Assembly: GCA_001873635.1 (NCBI GenBank)
Contig: MNZK01000057.1
Span: 1-32,939 of the forward strand
Length of the DNA stretch: 32,939 bases
Source of the DNA: Porphyromonadaceae bacterium CG2_30_38_12
GTDB taxonomy: Bacteria; Bacteroidota; Bacteroidia; Bacteroidales; Paludibacteraceae
Direction: 5' to 3'
A program made the translations under genes and the position numbers. Under the pieces are notes generated by a model. That model saw nothing but the letters and a program-made list of their open reading frames with translations. It was not told the origin of the DNA and searched no databases. Of the stretch, positions 6,227 through 14,126 are shown in pieces (position 1 is the stretch's first letter; the number at the start of each line of letters is the position of its first letter).

Positions 6227-8992
6227 ATGTTATTAATTATCCAACAACATACTTTCTATAAAAGTTTATTAATAAGCATTTTAGTGTTTGTTTTTACATC
6301 TTTTTCAGTGTTTTCACAAACCAACAAGGATACTTTAAAAAACGCTGCAAAATTCAAGTTGGATTCCTTAGCAACCAACAACATCACAGACACTGCACGC
6401 GAAGTTCCCGTTGTAAAACAAAAATCGAACCGCATTGATGCCGAAATAAAATACACAGCCAAAGATTCTATTGTTTTTACAGGCAATGGCACTGGTTTTT
6501 TATATGGTGAAAGCAATATAGACTACCGAAATATCAACCTCAAAGCAGATTACGTGCGTGTAAAAATGGACAGTTCCACCATTTTTGCTCGAGGTACCAA
6601 AGATAGTCTGGGCATAAAAAAAGGAGAACCGCAGTTTAGCGAAGGTGACAAATCATATACTTCACGCGAACTCACTTATAATTTAAAAACCCGAAAAGGA
6701 TTTATCCGTCAAGCAGTTACACAGGAAGGTGAAGGTTTTATTATCAGCGATAAAACAAAAAAAACACAACAAGAAGCTTTTTGTATGACGGGTGGTAAAT
6801 TCACAACCTGCGACAACCACGATCATCCTGATTTTTATTTGAGTATGAGCCGCGGGAAAGTAAAACCCGGGCAATATGTGGTTACCGGTCCTGCGCATTT
6901 GGTTGTTGCCGATGTGCCACTTCCACTTATTATTCCTTTCGGATTTTTTCCTTTTACAAGTGAGTATTCGTCGGGAATACTGATGCCTAACTTTGCTGAT
7001 GAATTGACACGCGGATTTGGACTTACAAACGGCGGCTACTATTTTGCTTTTAACGATTATGCCGATTTGGAAATGCGAGGCGATATTTACACCAAAGGAA
7101 CATGGGCAATTAGAGGCACTTCTACCTACCGAAAAAAGTATAAATTCAGTGGAAGCTTAGGGGTGGAGTATCGCAACGATGTAACAGGGGAAAAAGGAAT
7201 GAGCGACTATAATGTAGCCAATAGTTTTAGGATAACCTGGAGTCATAGTCAGGATCAAAAAGCCAACCCAAATTTTAACTTTTCATCGAGTGTGAATTTT
7301 TCTACAAGCGGTTTCAACAAGAGTAACATACGCTACTATGCCCGTCCTGAAATAAATTCAGAAAACACAAAATTCTCGAGCATCAACTTTTCAAAACGCT
7401 TTCCCGATTTACCCTCACTCAGCTTATCGGGGGGCATGTCCGTTTCGCAACGAACAAGCGATTCTACCATCAGCCTTAGTCTGCCCAACATCAATTTATC
7501 TTACAGCAGGTTTTATCCTTTAAAGCGAAAAAACTTAATAGGTAAAGAACGTTGGTACGAGAAAATTTCCATGTCATACAATGGAACCTTAGCGAATAGT
7601 ATTACTACGAAAGAAAATTTGCTATTAAAATCTTCGCTCTCACGCGACTATAAAAACGGAATGCGACATAGTATTCCGGTATCGGCAACCTTCAATATCC
7701 TTAAATACATCAATGTTTCTCCCTCGTTTAACTACAACGAACGCTGGTATTTACAGTCTGTAAATAAAAGTTGGAATGAAACTACTCAACGCGAAAAAAC
7801 TGATACGCTAACAAAATTCAGTCGCGTTTATGACTTCAATGTAGGGGTGTCGGCTTCTACAAAGATATATGGATTTTTTATGCCCAGCCGTGCTTTGTTT
7901 GGCGACAAAATTGACAGAATAAGACATGTCCTCACGCCCAGCATTGGATTTGGGTACACGCCAGACTTTGGCGATGCACGCTGGGGCTATTACGACACCT
8001 ACCTGAAGAGGATGCCAAACACCTTACTGCCAGATACCTACAATGAATCGGAGGTTCAATATTCTCATTATGCCGGAAGTTTGTATGGCGCTCCGGGCAC
8101 AGGCAAATCGGGAAGTTTGAACTTTTCGTTAGGCAACAACTTGGAAATGAAAGTACGCAATGACAAAGACACAACGGGAACCAATAAATTTAAAATTATT
8201 AGCCTGATTGATAATCTATCCATCGGTGGAAATTACAATTTGGCAGCCGATTCAATGCAATGGTCATCCTTTGCTGTGAGTTTGCGCCTCAAACTCACAA
8301 AAAGTTATTCATTAAACTTAAGCACTTCTTTCGACCCCTACATGTACGGATTAAATAGCAGCGGAAATCCTGTACGCATCAATCAGTTAAGGTGGAATAA
8401 TGGCGGTTTCCCACGCTTTCAAGGCACAAGCACATCTTATAGCTACACGCTTAACAACGATACATTTAATAAGCTATTCGGGGGAAAAGAAACCAATAAA
8501 AATGAGTCGAACAACACGGATACACCCGATGAGATGCAAAAAGGAGCTTCGAACCAAGAAACAGCAAACGATACAAAACAGAGCGCACCAGCTACCGAAA
8601 AAGATGCTTACGGGTATCTTAAATCAAAAATCCTTTGGAGCATATCCATTAATTATTCGTTGAGTTATCTTAATTCTTCAGTTTTCAACAAAGCTAAAAT
8701 GGAATACGATATGCAGTTAAGGCATAATCTCAGTTTGAATGGTAATTTGGATTTAACGAAAAATTGGAAGTTTACGGCAAACGCCACCTACGATTTTGAA
8801 TATAAAAAATTTAGCTATTCCAGCATTAACATCACCCGAAATTTACATTGCTGGACTATGTCGGGAAGCGTGGTACCGTTTGGTGTTTACAAATCATATA
8901 GTTTTCACATTGGCGTAAATGCAAGTATGTTAGCCGATTTAAAATACGACAAACAAAGTGAATATCAACAAAACAATGTTGCCTGGTATTAA
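6227..8992 (+). CDS. lptD: LPS-assembly outer membrane protein LptD-like (OstA)
   Basis: A 921-residue outer membrane protein from the ATG at 6227. An upstream in-frame TTG at 6191 would add 12 residues but overlaps the promoter's -7 box. Residues 1-31 hold a signal peptide (ISILVFVFTSFSVFSQ). Next comes an OstA/LptA-like beta-jellyroll (about 60-220; DAEIKYTAKDSIVFTGNG, then DYRNINLKADYVRV and similar repeats), then a long beta-barrel region rich in alternating aromatic and polar residues, to the end. LptD inserts lipopolysaccharide into the outer leaflet. It is larger than the enterobacterial protein, as is usual in Bacteroidota. A low-complexity Asn/Thr/Lys loop lies near residues 755-800. 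It is divergent from the amidase and MCE genes, so the cluster is devoted to the cell envelope. Confidence 0.88.
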   Translation: MLLIIQQHTFYKSLLISILVFVFTSFSVFSQTNKDTLKNAAKFKLDSLATNNITDTAREVPVVKQKSNRIDAEIKYTAKDSIVFTGNGTGFLYGESNIDYRNINLKADYVRVKMDSSTIFARGTKDSLGIKKGEPQFSEGDKSYTSRELTYNLKTRKGFIRQAVTQEGEGFIISDKTKKTQQEAFCMTGGKFTTCDNHDHPDFYLSMSRGKVKPGQYVVTGPAHLVVADVPLPLIIPFGFFPFTSEYSSGILMPNFADELTRGFGLTNGGYYFAFNDYADLEMRGDIYTKGTWAIRGTSTYRKKYKFSGSLGVEYRNDVTGEKGMSDYNVANSFRITWSHSQDQKANPNFNFSSSVNFSTSGFNKSNIRYYARPEINSENTKFSSINFSKRFPDLPSLSLSGGMSVSQRTSDSTISLSLPNINLSYSRFYPLKRKNLIGKERWYEKISMSYNGTLANSITTKENLLLKSSLSRDYKNGMRHSIPVSATFNILKYINVSPSFNYNERWYLQSVNKSWNETTQREKTDTLTKFSRVYDFNVGVSASTKIYGFFMPSRALFGDKIDRIRHVLTPSIGFGYTPDFGDARWGYYDTYLKRMPNTLLPDTYNESEVQYSHYAGSLYGAPGTGKSGSLNFSLGNNLEMKVRNDKDTTGTNKFKIISLIDNLSIGGNYNLAADSMQWSSFAVSLRLKLTKSYSLNLSTSFDPYMYGLNSSGNPVRINQLRWNNGGFPRFQGTSTSYSYTLNNDTFNKLFGGKETNKNESNNTDTPDEMQKGASNQETANDTKQSAPATEKDAYGYLKSKILWSISINYSLSYLNSSVFNKAKMEYDMQLRHNLSLNGNLDLTKNWKFTANATYDFEYKKFSYSSINITRNLHCWTMSGSVVPFGVYKSYSFHIGVNASMLADLKYDKQSEYQQNNVAWY

Positions 8993-9040
8993 TCACACTA
9001 CTGGCGAAAAATATAAAAAATGATTGAAAAAAAAGTCGTA

Positions 9041-9071
9041 TTTAATTTTAACTCTTTTGTGTGAACATTTG
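9041..9071 (+). promoter_or_regulatory. Candidate promoter of the slyD-like gene
   Basis: TTTA (9041-9044) and AACATTTG (9064-9071) are each one base off the Bacteroidota -33 TTTG and -7 TAnnTTTG, with the preferred 19-bp spacer. The ATG follows about 70 bases downstream. Confidence 0.4.
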
Positions 9072-9143
9072 CAACCTAAAAACAGTTTATACAATCTGAT
9101 TATTCAAAAAAAATAAAATTTCATAACAAAACAATTATAAACA

Positions 9144-9752
9144 ATGAAAATTACAGCAAACAAATCAGTATCAGCCGAATACGAACTTTACGTTGATGGC
9201 GAAAACAGCAGTGAACTTGAACTTATGGAAAAAGCTACTGCCGAACAACCCCTCAACTTTATTTATGGCGTTGGTATGATGTTGCCAAAATTCGAAGAAA
9301 ACATCTTTGGATTAGCTACTGGCGATAAATTTGACTTTACCATCGGTATGGAAGATGCTTACGGCGCTTACGAAGACGAAAATGTGATGGATTTGGATCG
9401 TTCTATTTTCGAAATCGATGGCAAGTTAGATAGTGAAGTGGTTTATGAAGGCAATGTAGTACCTTTGATGGATAATGAAGGAAATCGTGTGAATGCACAG
9501 GTAGTTTCTGTAAACGAAACACACGTAAAGGTAGATTTGAATCACCCCTTAGCTGGCGAAACGCTACACTTTAAGGGATCTGTGCTCGATGTACGCGAAG
9601 CTACTGAGAAAGAATTAGCAGCGCTTACGGGAGGCGGTGGCTGCGGATGTGGCTCTGGCGGTTGTGGCGATGGTGGCTGTGGCGATGGTAGCTGCTCTAC
9701 GGACGAAGCCGATGATGCTTGTGGTTGCGGCTCAGGCTGTGGTTGTCATTAA
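9144..9752 (+). CDS. slyD: SlyD-like FKBP-type peptidyl-prolyl isomerase with Cys-rich tail
   Basis: A 202-residue protein. Residues 1-155 follow SlyD: an FKBP half-domain, an inserted chaperone flap (about 70-125) and the rest of the FKBP fold, with the motifs FIYGVGMMLPKFEENIFGL and DFTIGMEDAYGAY. These proteins catalyse prolyl isomerisation, act as chaperones and deliver nickel. The tail from 163 is Gly/Cys-rich with nine Cys (167, 169, 174, 179, 184, 193, 195, 199, 201) and a final His, suited to binding metal. SlyD tails in enterobacteria are His-rich, whereas here Cys dominates. It stands alone between lptD and murI and has no signal peptide, so it is cytoplasmic. The murI stop lies 29 bp away on the opposite strand. 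Confidence 0.9.
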   Translation: MKITANKSVSAEYELYVDGENSSELELMEKATAEQPLNFIYGVGMMLPKFEENIFGLATGDKFDFTIGMEDAYGAYEDENVMDLDRSIFEIDGKLDSEVVYEGNVVPLMDNEGNRVNAQVVSVNETHVKVDLNHPLAGETLHFKGSVLDVREATEKELAALTGGGGCGCGSGGCGDGGCGDGSCSTDEADDACGCGSGCGCH

Positions 9753-9781
9753 TCAGTAAAAATAGGTTTATTCCGAAAACT

Positions 9782-10630
9782 TTATTCGTTTAAATCAATG
9801 TGGTGAGCACAGATGTTTTTGGAAATGAATACCGATGCTGCTGATGCAAATTTTGCTTCCGATTCGGTTGTAAAGTATTGTACAGTTCCGTTGGTCGAAC
9901 AACGTTGTTTCATTTCAGGGTGTCTTTGTAAATAGTCCGATAAACTGTTGGCAACAAGGACACCCTGTGAAATAACTTGAATATTCGATGGCAAAAACGC
10001 TACTATTTTATCCATTAACAAGGGATAGTGCGTACAACCTAATATCAATGTATCCATCTGTGGACTAATCTTCAGAATATTCTCAATGTTTTTTTTCACA
10101 AAGTAATCAGCTCCGTCATTTTTGTGTTCGTTGTTTTCGATCAGTGGTACCCACATAGGGCAAGCTTCGGAAGCTACTTGTATGTGTGGATATAATTTAT
10201 GAATCTCAATGGGGTATGAATCCGATTGCACCGTTCCGGTAGTAGCAAGCAAGCCTACGTGTTTCGTAACTGTTTTGCTATCAATGATTTCTACTGTTGG
10301 GCGAATCACTCCCAACACCCGCCTCTGAGGGTCAAGCAATGGCAAATCTCGTTGTTGTATGGTGCGTAAAGCTTTGGCCGAAGCTGTGTTGCATGCTAAA
10401 ATGACTAATTGACAGCCCATTTCGAACAATTTTTTTACACATTGTAAAGTATATTTATAGACCACATCAAACGAACGTGTGCCGTAAGGTGTGCGAGCAT
10501 TATCGCCTAAGTAGATGTAATCGTAGGTGGGGAGTGTTTTTTTTATCTCCTCTAAAATGGTTAATCCACCATAGCCCGAATCGAAAATACCAATTGGGCT
10601 TCCTATCTTTTTATTCGTTTCGAGATGCAT
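9782..10630 (-). CDS. murI: Glutamate racemase
   Basis: A 282-residue enzyme that converts L-glutamate to D-glutamate for peptidoglycan. Substrate and catalytic motifs are visible: IGIFDSGYGGLT with Asp17-Ser18, then LGDNARTPYGTRS, the first catalytic Cys80 in ACNTAS, and the second Cys199 in LGCTHYPLL. Length fits the family. The ATG at 10630 gives a 10-residue lead before the conserved core; a later start is possible. It follows the radical SAM gene by 21 bp on the same strand and is probably co-transcribed with it. Confidence 0.96.
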   Translation of the reverse strand: MHLETNKKIGSPIGIFDSGYGGLTILEEIKKTLPTYDYIYLGDNARTPYGTRSFDVVYKYTLQCVKKLFEMGCQLVILACNTASAKALRTIQQRDLPLLDPQRRVLGVIRPTVEIIDSKTVTKHVGLLATTGTVQSDSYPIEIHKLYPHIQVASEACPMWVPLIENNEHKNDGADYFVKKNIENILKISPQMDTLILGCTHYPLLMDKIVAFLPSNIQVISQGVLVANSLSDYLQRHPEMKQRCSTNGTVQYFTTESEAKFASAASVFISKNICAHHIDLNE

Positions 10631-10651
10631 ATATACTAATTTTTAAGCTTG

Positions 10652-11500
10652 CTACTTGGTAATGAAAAAGCCACAACTTCTGCAAAAATCTTCGGTAATG
10701 GTGTGATTTTCAAAACCTTTTTTTATTTTTTGAGCACGTTCGCGTTGCAACACTTCTAACAAATCATCCTGAAAAATATTTCCTAAGGTCATAGCACCAT
10801 CAGCATCCAAGCAACAAGGTACAATGCTACCATCAGTCAAAATAGCCACTTGGTCGCGCAAAGCATAGCAGGTTTTTGTGGTATCGCTACGGGTTTTATC
10901 ACCATCAGGCCATTCAAAGCGTGGAGCAGTTTGCAAAAAAATATGTTCAGCTAATTTTACGCCACTATCCTTTGCTACTTTGCAAAGAGTTTCTTTCTCT
11001 TTTTTAAATTCGGAAGCAATTGCCTCCATACATAGGGCATTAAATTGTACACTTGTAGCAACTCCTGAATTCCAAAGACGAAAATTAACGTATGTAGAAG
11101 GCGATACCTGATGTGCAAAAAAAAATACAGATTGCAAATAATCAGTCCATCTGTTACTGGGTATGTTTTCCTGCGCATCGTGCAACGAGATATTTATCTG
11201 ACGAACAGGATAGCGCATCAGCGCATCAGCTTGCTTGTGAATTAAAGAACCATTCGTAGTGATATTTACATGCAAATGCCTCATGGATGCCAATTTCAGA
11301 AAATCTTCAAACTGTGGGTGTAATAAAGGTTCGCCTAACACGTGCAAATAAATGTAATCGGTAAAAGGACGAATTTTATCTAATACAACTTCAAAAGCAC
11401 TCGAAGTCATAAATTGCTTCGTTCGCGAAGTGCTAAAACAAAAGCTACAATTAAAATTGCAACTATTGGTAATTTCGATATATATTTTTTTAAACTTCAA
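10652..11500 (-). CDS. Radical SAM protein with SPASM-like C-terminal cysteines
   Basis: A 282-residue radical SAM protein. The CxxxCxxC motif (C14, C18, C21 in SCNFNCSFC) binds the 4Fe-4S cluster that splits S-adenosylmethionine. The core contains LHVLGEPLLHPQF and ITTNGSLI, both typical of the fold. The C-terminal third has further cysteines (TCYALRD, IVPCCLDADGAMTLGNIF, FCRSCGFF) arranged like a SPASM or twitch domain that would hold an extra Fe-S cluster. Such proteins often modify peptides or proteins, but the substrate here is unknown and no precursor peptide gene is visible nearby. It is the first gene of a probable two-gene unit with murI. Confidence 0.88.
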   Translation of the reverse strand: MKFKKIYIEITNSCNFNCSFCFSTSRTKQFMTSSAFEVVLDKIRPFTDYIYLHVLGEPLLHPQFEDFLKLASMRHLHVNITTNGSLIHKQADALMRYPVRQINISLHDAQENIPSNRWTDYLQSVFFFAHQVSPSTYVNFRLWNSGVATSVQFNALCMEAIASEFKKEKETLCKVAKDSGVKLAEHIFLQTAPRFEWPDGDKTRSDTTKTCYALRDQVAILTDGSIVPCCLDADGAMTLGNIFQDDLLEVLQRERAQKIKKGFENHTITEDFCRSCGFFITK

Positions 11501-11957
11501 GTGGTGCTTATTTTATGCAAAGGAAATAAATTATAAGCTCACAGACAAACATTTGATAAAATACAATCGAATTATAAGTTAGTTAGCTTTAGCAAGTAAA
11601 TTAATTGATTGAAAATTATACTATTATACAATCTGTGATTTTGATAGGTATCTGTTGATCAAATACTGATTGTTTTGCAAAGATTTTCTGAAACTTTGTG
11701 TCAATACTTTATAGGACTTAGAGTTACAGCTTTTTTTTATTACAAAAATATTACAAAGCAGTCACAAAATTCACAAAGTGATAAATTTAAATACGTATAA
11801 TTCAAATAAATAATTTAAAAGAATAAGCTTGCGAACCAACGGTCAGCGCAGCTAAAGTTTAGTAAATAATAATAGCTGTCCTTATAAGCTTAATCCGTTA
11901 AATCAGCTTTCCTATTCTTTTTTTAATCTGTCAAAGTAGATTTATATTTATTGCTGT
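11501..11957. other. Intergenic region between the radical SAM gene and the PspC gene
   Basis: This 457-bp A/T-rich stretch has no convincing ORF. The radical SAM promoter candidate is at its left end (11518-11549). The right end is the trailer of the long efflux unit. I found no clear terminator hairpin with a T run just after the PspC stop; the weak stem potential around 11880-11925 (AGCT-bearing) is not persuasive. Confidence 0.5.
11518..11549 (-). promoter_or_regulatory. Candidate promoter of the radical SAM - murI unit
   Basis: On the minus strand, TTTG (11546-11549) is followed after 20 bp by TTCCTTTG (11518-11525), one base off TAnnTTTG. Transcription would start about 10 bases before the ATG, so the leader is very short. 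Confidence 0.45.
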
Positions 11958-13640
11958 TTACTGAACATCAATGGAAGAGCCCATCATTTCAGTTTTTTTT
12001 ACGTTTTTGGGACTGCCTTCGCATTCAATTTGGCTGCCACCACTTGCCTTGGCGTTCAAACTTCTGTCGGCAAAAACTCGTATTTGAGCTGCTCCCGACG
12101 CATCGAGCTGCGCATCGCGCGTACGAAAATTATCGCCGTCAAATTTGGATGCGCCACTTGCGCCCACCGTAACTGCTTGCGAGCTACCCTCAAGCGTGAG
12201 GCTGGAAGCACCCGAGAGGTCGAACTCGCTGTTGCCCGTAACTGCAAAGTCTGCGTCCATCTGGCTGGCACCGCTCAGCTTAATTCTAAGTCGTGAGCCA
12301 CGAAAAGTGTCAGTGGTATTTATTTTGGAAGCTCCGCTGCAGTTCAGTTCAAAAATAGAGTCGGTGCTAACAGTAACTTTGATTGGATAATTGAGCATAA
12401 ACTGATCCGAATAAATTTTCAATGTTCCATCAACAACTTCCGTTTTAATTTTGGACAAAATAGGCTGTGGCGCCGACACCATAAGTTGTTTGGTACTGTC
12501 TTGCGTTAGCTCCACTTCTATGTTATCGGCAACGTCTATTGCCGTGAACGAGTCCACTTTGCGCACTTCGTCCACCGAAGGCTCATCCGTTTCGTCCAAA
12601 TTGATATTCCATAGCTGTCCGGAGGTTTTAAGATTTTTAAAACTTTGTTCGCTAACACTAAAGAGCATAAATATACCTGCCAGCCAAAGAATAAGCGACA
12701 CGATGGAGGTGGTTTTGGCGTACTCAAACTTCTTTCGGCTGAGGAGGTTTATTGCCCAGTAAATAATAAGAAAAACAGGTGTGCCAATGACTAATAACAA
12801 CGAAATGATTAAAATAGCACCATTATCGCCTTGCATGGAGCTCCAAGTATCTGCCATTTCGGGCGAAAAGCCCGTTAAGAATCCAGGTAGGAAAAACAAA
12901 GATATGAGTACAAAAATCAAAACTAATGCGATGACAATACCTACAAAACCTAATATAATACCTACAAACCCAACCACTACTTTGACTAACACTCGAAAAA
13001 CATCCAATAGTTTTTCGCCAAAACTTGAGCTTGATTGTTTAAATTTATCACTATTTACGTAGTTTTTTACGTTGTTGATTTCCGATTTTATGTTTTCTAC
13101 CGTAACGTCTTCGCCCTGCATTTCCAAGCGTTGAGCTGCCGTAGTAGCTTTTGGTGCTATGAGCCACATGACGAGATAGATAGGAATAACGGTACCCGCA
13201 CCTACAAATACCAAAGCCACCAAAGCAATGCGCACCCAGGTAACATCCCAGCTTAGGTAAGCCGCTAAACCAGCAGCCACGCCACCAAAGAAAGCATTTT
13301 CAGAATCACGATAAAAGCGACGAGAGCGGCTCTTCTCCGAGTTGGTTGGCGGTTCTTGGGTTTGATTGTCAGCCGTATCTTCATCGGCATATTCACTGGG
13401 TTTGCCCAATACGGCAATGATTTCAGTTACATCTTCCACATTGATAACCGATTTGTTACGTTTGAGACTTTCGCTAAAAATTTCGGCAATACGAGCTTCA
13501 ATATCAGCCATTACTTCTTTTCTCTCCTCTTCCGACAGATGCTTTTCAACTTCGCGGAGGTAGCTTTGTAGCATATCGTATGCATCGTCGTCGATGTGAA
13601 ATACGATGTTGTTTAAATTGATTGTTACTGTTCGTTTCAT
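11958..13640 (-). CDS. PspC-domain membrane protein with C-terminal DUF2807 (GIN) domain
   Basis: A 560-residue multidomain protein. Residues 1-90 form a charged cytoplasmic helical region (VEKHLSEEERKEVMADIEAR) of the kind found before PspC domains in Bacteroidota. The PspC domain spans about 105-167 (AFFGGVAAGLAAYLSWDVTWVRIA, hydrophobic to 162). Membrane segments follow at about 215-253, 275-299 and 310-330. The last 200 residues (from 360, FTAIDVADNIEVELT) are a repetitive beta domain with recurring SGAS motifs (NCSGASKI, LSGASQ, LSGASSL, GASGASKF), characteristic of the DUF2807 head domain. PspC proteins sense or regulate envelope stress. It is the last gene of the efflux unit, 42 bp after padR; the PadR-PspC pairing is common. 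Its exact role is unknown. Confidence 0.9.
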   Translation of the reverse strand: MKRTVTINLNNIVFHIDDDAYDMLQSYLREVEKHLSEEERKEVMADIEARIAEIFSESLKRNKSVINVEDVTEIIAVLGKPSEYADEDTADNQTQEPPTNSEKSRSRRFYRDSENAFFGGVAAGLAAYLSWDVTWVRIALVALVFVGAGTVIPIYLVMWLIAPKATTAAQRLEMQGEDVTVENIKSEINNVKNYVNSDKFKQSSSSFGEKLLDVFRVLVKVVVGFVGIILGFVGIVIALVLIFVLISLFFLPGFLTGFSPEMADTWSSMQGDNGAILIISLLLVIGTPVFLIIYWAINLLSRKKFEYAKTTSIVSLILWLAGIFMLFSVSEQSFKNLKTSGQLWNINLDETDEPSVDEVRKVDSFTAIDVADNIEVELTQDSTKQLMVSAPQPILSKIKTEVVDGTLKIYSDQFMLNYPIKVTVSTDSIFELNCSGASKINTTDTFRGSRLRIKLSGASQMDADFAVTGNSEFDLSGASSLTLEGSSQAVTVGASGASKFDGDNFRTRDAQLDASGAAQIRVFADRSLNAKASGGSQIECEGSPKNVKKTEMMGSSIDVQ

Positions 13641-13682
13641 GATAGTTTTTATTTATTAAGACTGCTTTCAGACTTCTACTTT

Positions 13683-14006
13683 TTATTCTTTTATTTTTTT
13701 TACTACTTGGTTAATTTCATCCCAAGCAATTTCGAGCTCATCGAGCAATCGTATGCCTTTGGGCGTCATTTCGTAATACTTTCGAGGGGGTCCCTGCGTA
13801 GATTCCTCCCAGCGATAATCTAATAACTCGGTGTTTTTGAGCCTTGTGAGTAGCGGATAGAGCGTTCCTTCTACCACAATCAGTTTGGCTGTTTTCAGCT
13901 CCGAAATAATATCCGAAGTGTATGCAGGCTTTTTTTTTAGAATAAGTAAAATGCAGTATTCCAAATAGCCTTTTCGCATTTGTGATTTAATATTATCTAC
14001 GTTCAT
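13683..14006 (-). CDS. PadR-family transcriptional regulator
   Basis: A 107-residue winged-helix repressor. The PadR N-terminal domain fills most of it: MRKGYLEYCILLILKKKPAYTSDIISEL, the recognition region VVEGTLYPLLTRLKNTELL, and the wing GPPRKYYEMTPKGIRLLDEL. There is no long C-terminal dimerisation domain, so it belongs to the short subfamily that often controls multidrug exporters and PspC genes. It lies inside a same-strand run: 115 bp after the tolC-like gene and 42 bp before the PspC gene. It probably regulates its own unit, with the repeat-bearing promoter at 20024-20067 as likely target, though this is inferred from context. Ligand unknown. Confidence 0.93.
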   Translation of the reverse strand: MNVDNIKSQMRKGYLEYCILLILKKKPAYTSDIISELKTAKLIVVEGTLYPLLTRLKNTELLDYRWEESTQGPPRKYYEMTPKGIRLLDELEIAWDEINQVVKKIKE

Positions 14007-14016
14007 TTCTTTTTTA

Positions 14017-14126
14017 TTAAGCCCCTACCCTCCATAAGGTGGAATAGAAAGCGAGATTAGTCCTATTATCGTTATTAATTGCACCACCTTTATATTTCCC
14101 CTTCGGGAGATTTTGGGAGCTTTAAT
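14017..14126. repeat. Inverted pair of related GC-rich short segments (padR/tolC junction)
   Basis: The minus-strand reading of 14017-14044 (CCACCTTATGGAGGG, then GGGGCTTAA) and the plus-strand reading of 14096-14126 (CCCCTTCGGGAGA, then GGGAGCTTTAA) align over about 28 bases with roughly 70 percent identity by eye. They point towards each other's outer ends, so the 110-bp gap between tolC and padR has the form of a small element with inverted ends. The second copy supplies the tolC-like stop codon. It could be a degenerate short interspersed repeat, or chance in a GC-rich pocket. Confidence 0.3.

Noticed and set aside
11951-13256. Several overlapping plus- and minus-strand open frames across the PspC-DUF2807 gene
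   Set aside because: They arise because the DUF2807 part is locally GC-richer and repetitive, so stops are rare in other frames. The PspC frame has clear domains; the others have none.
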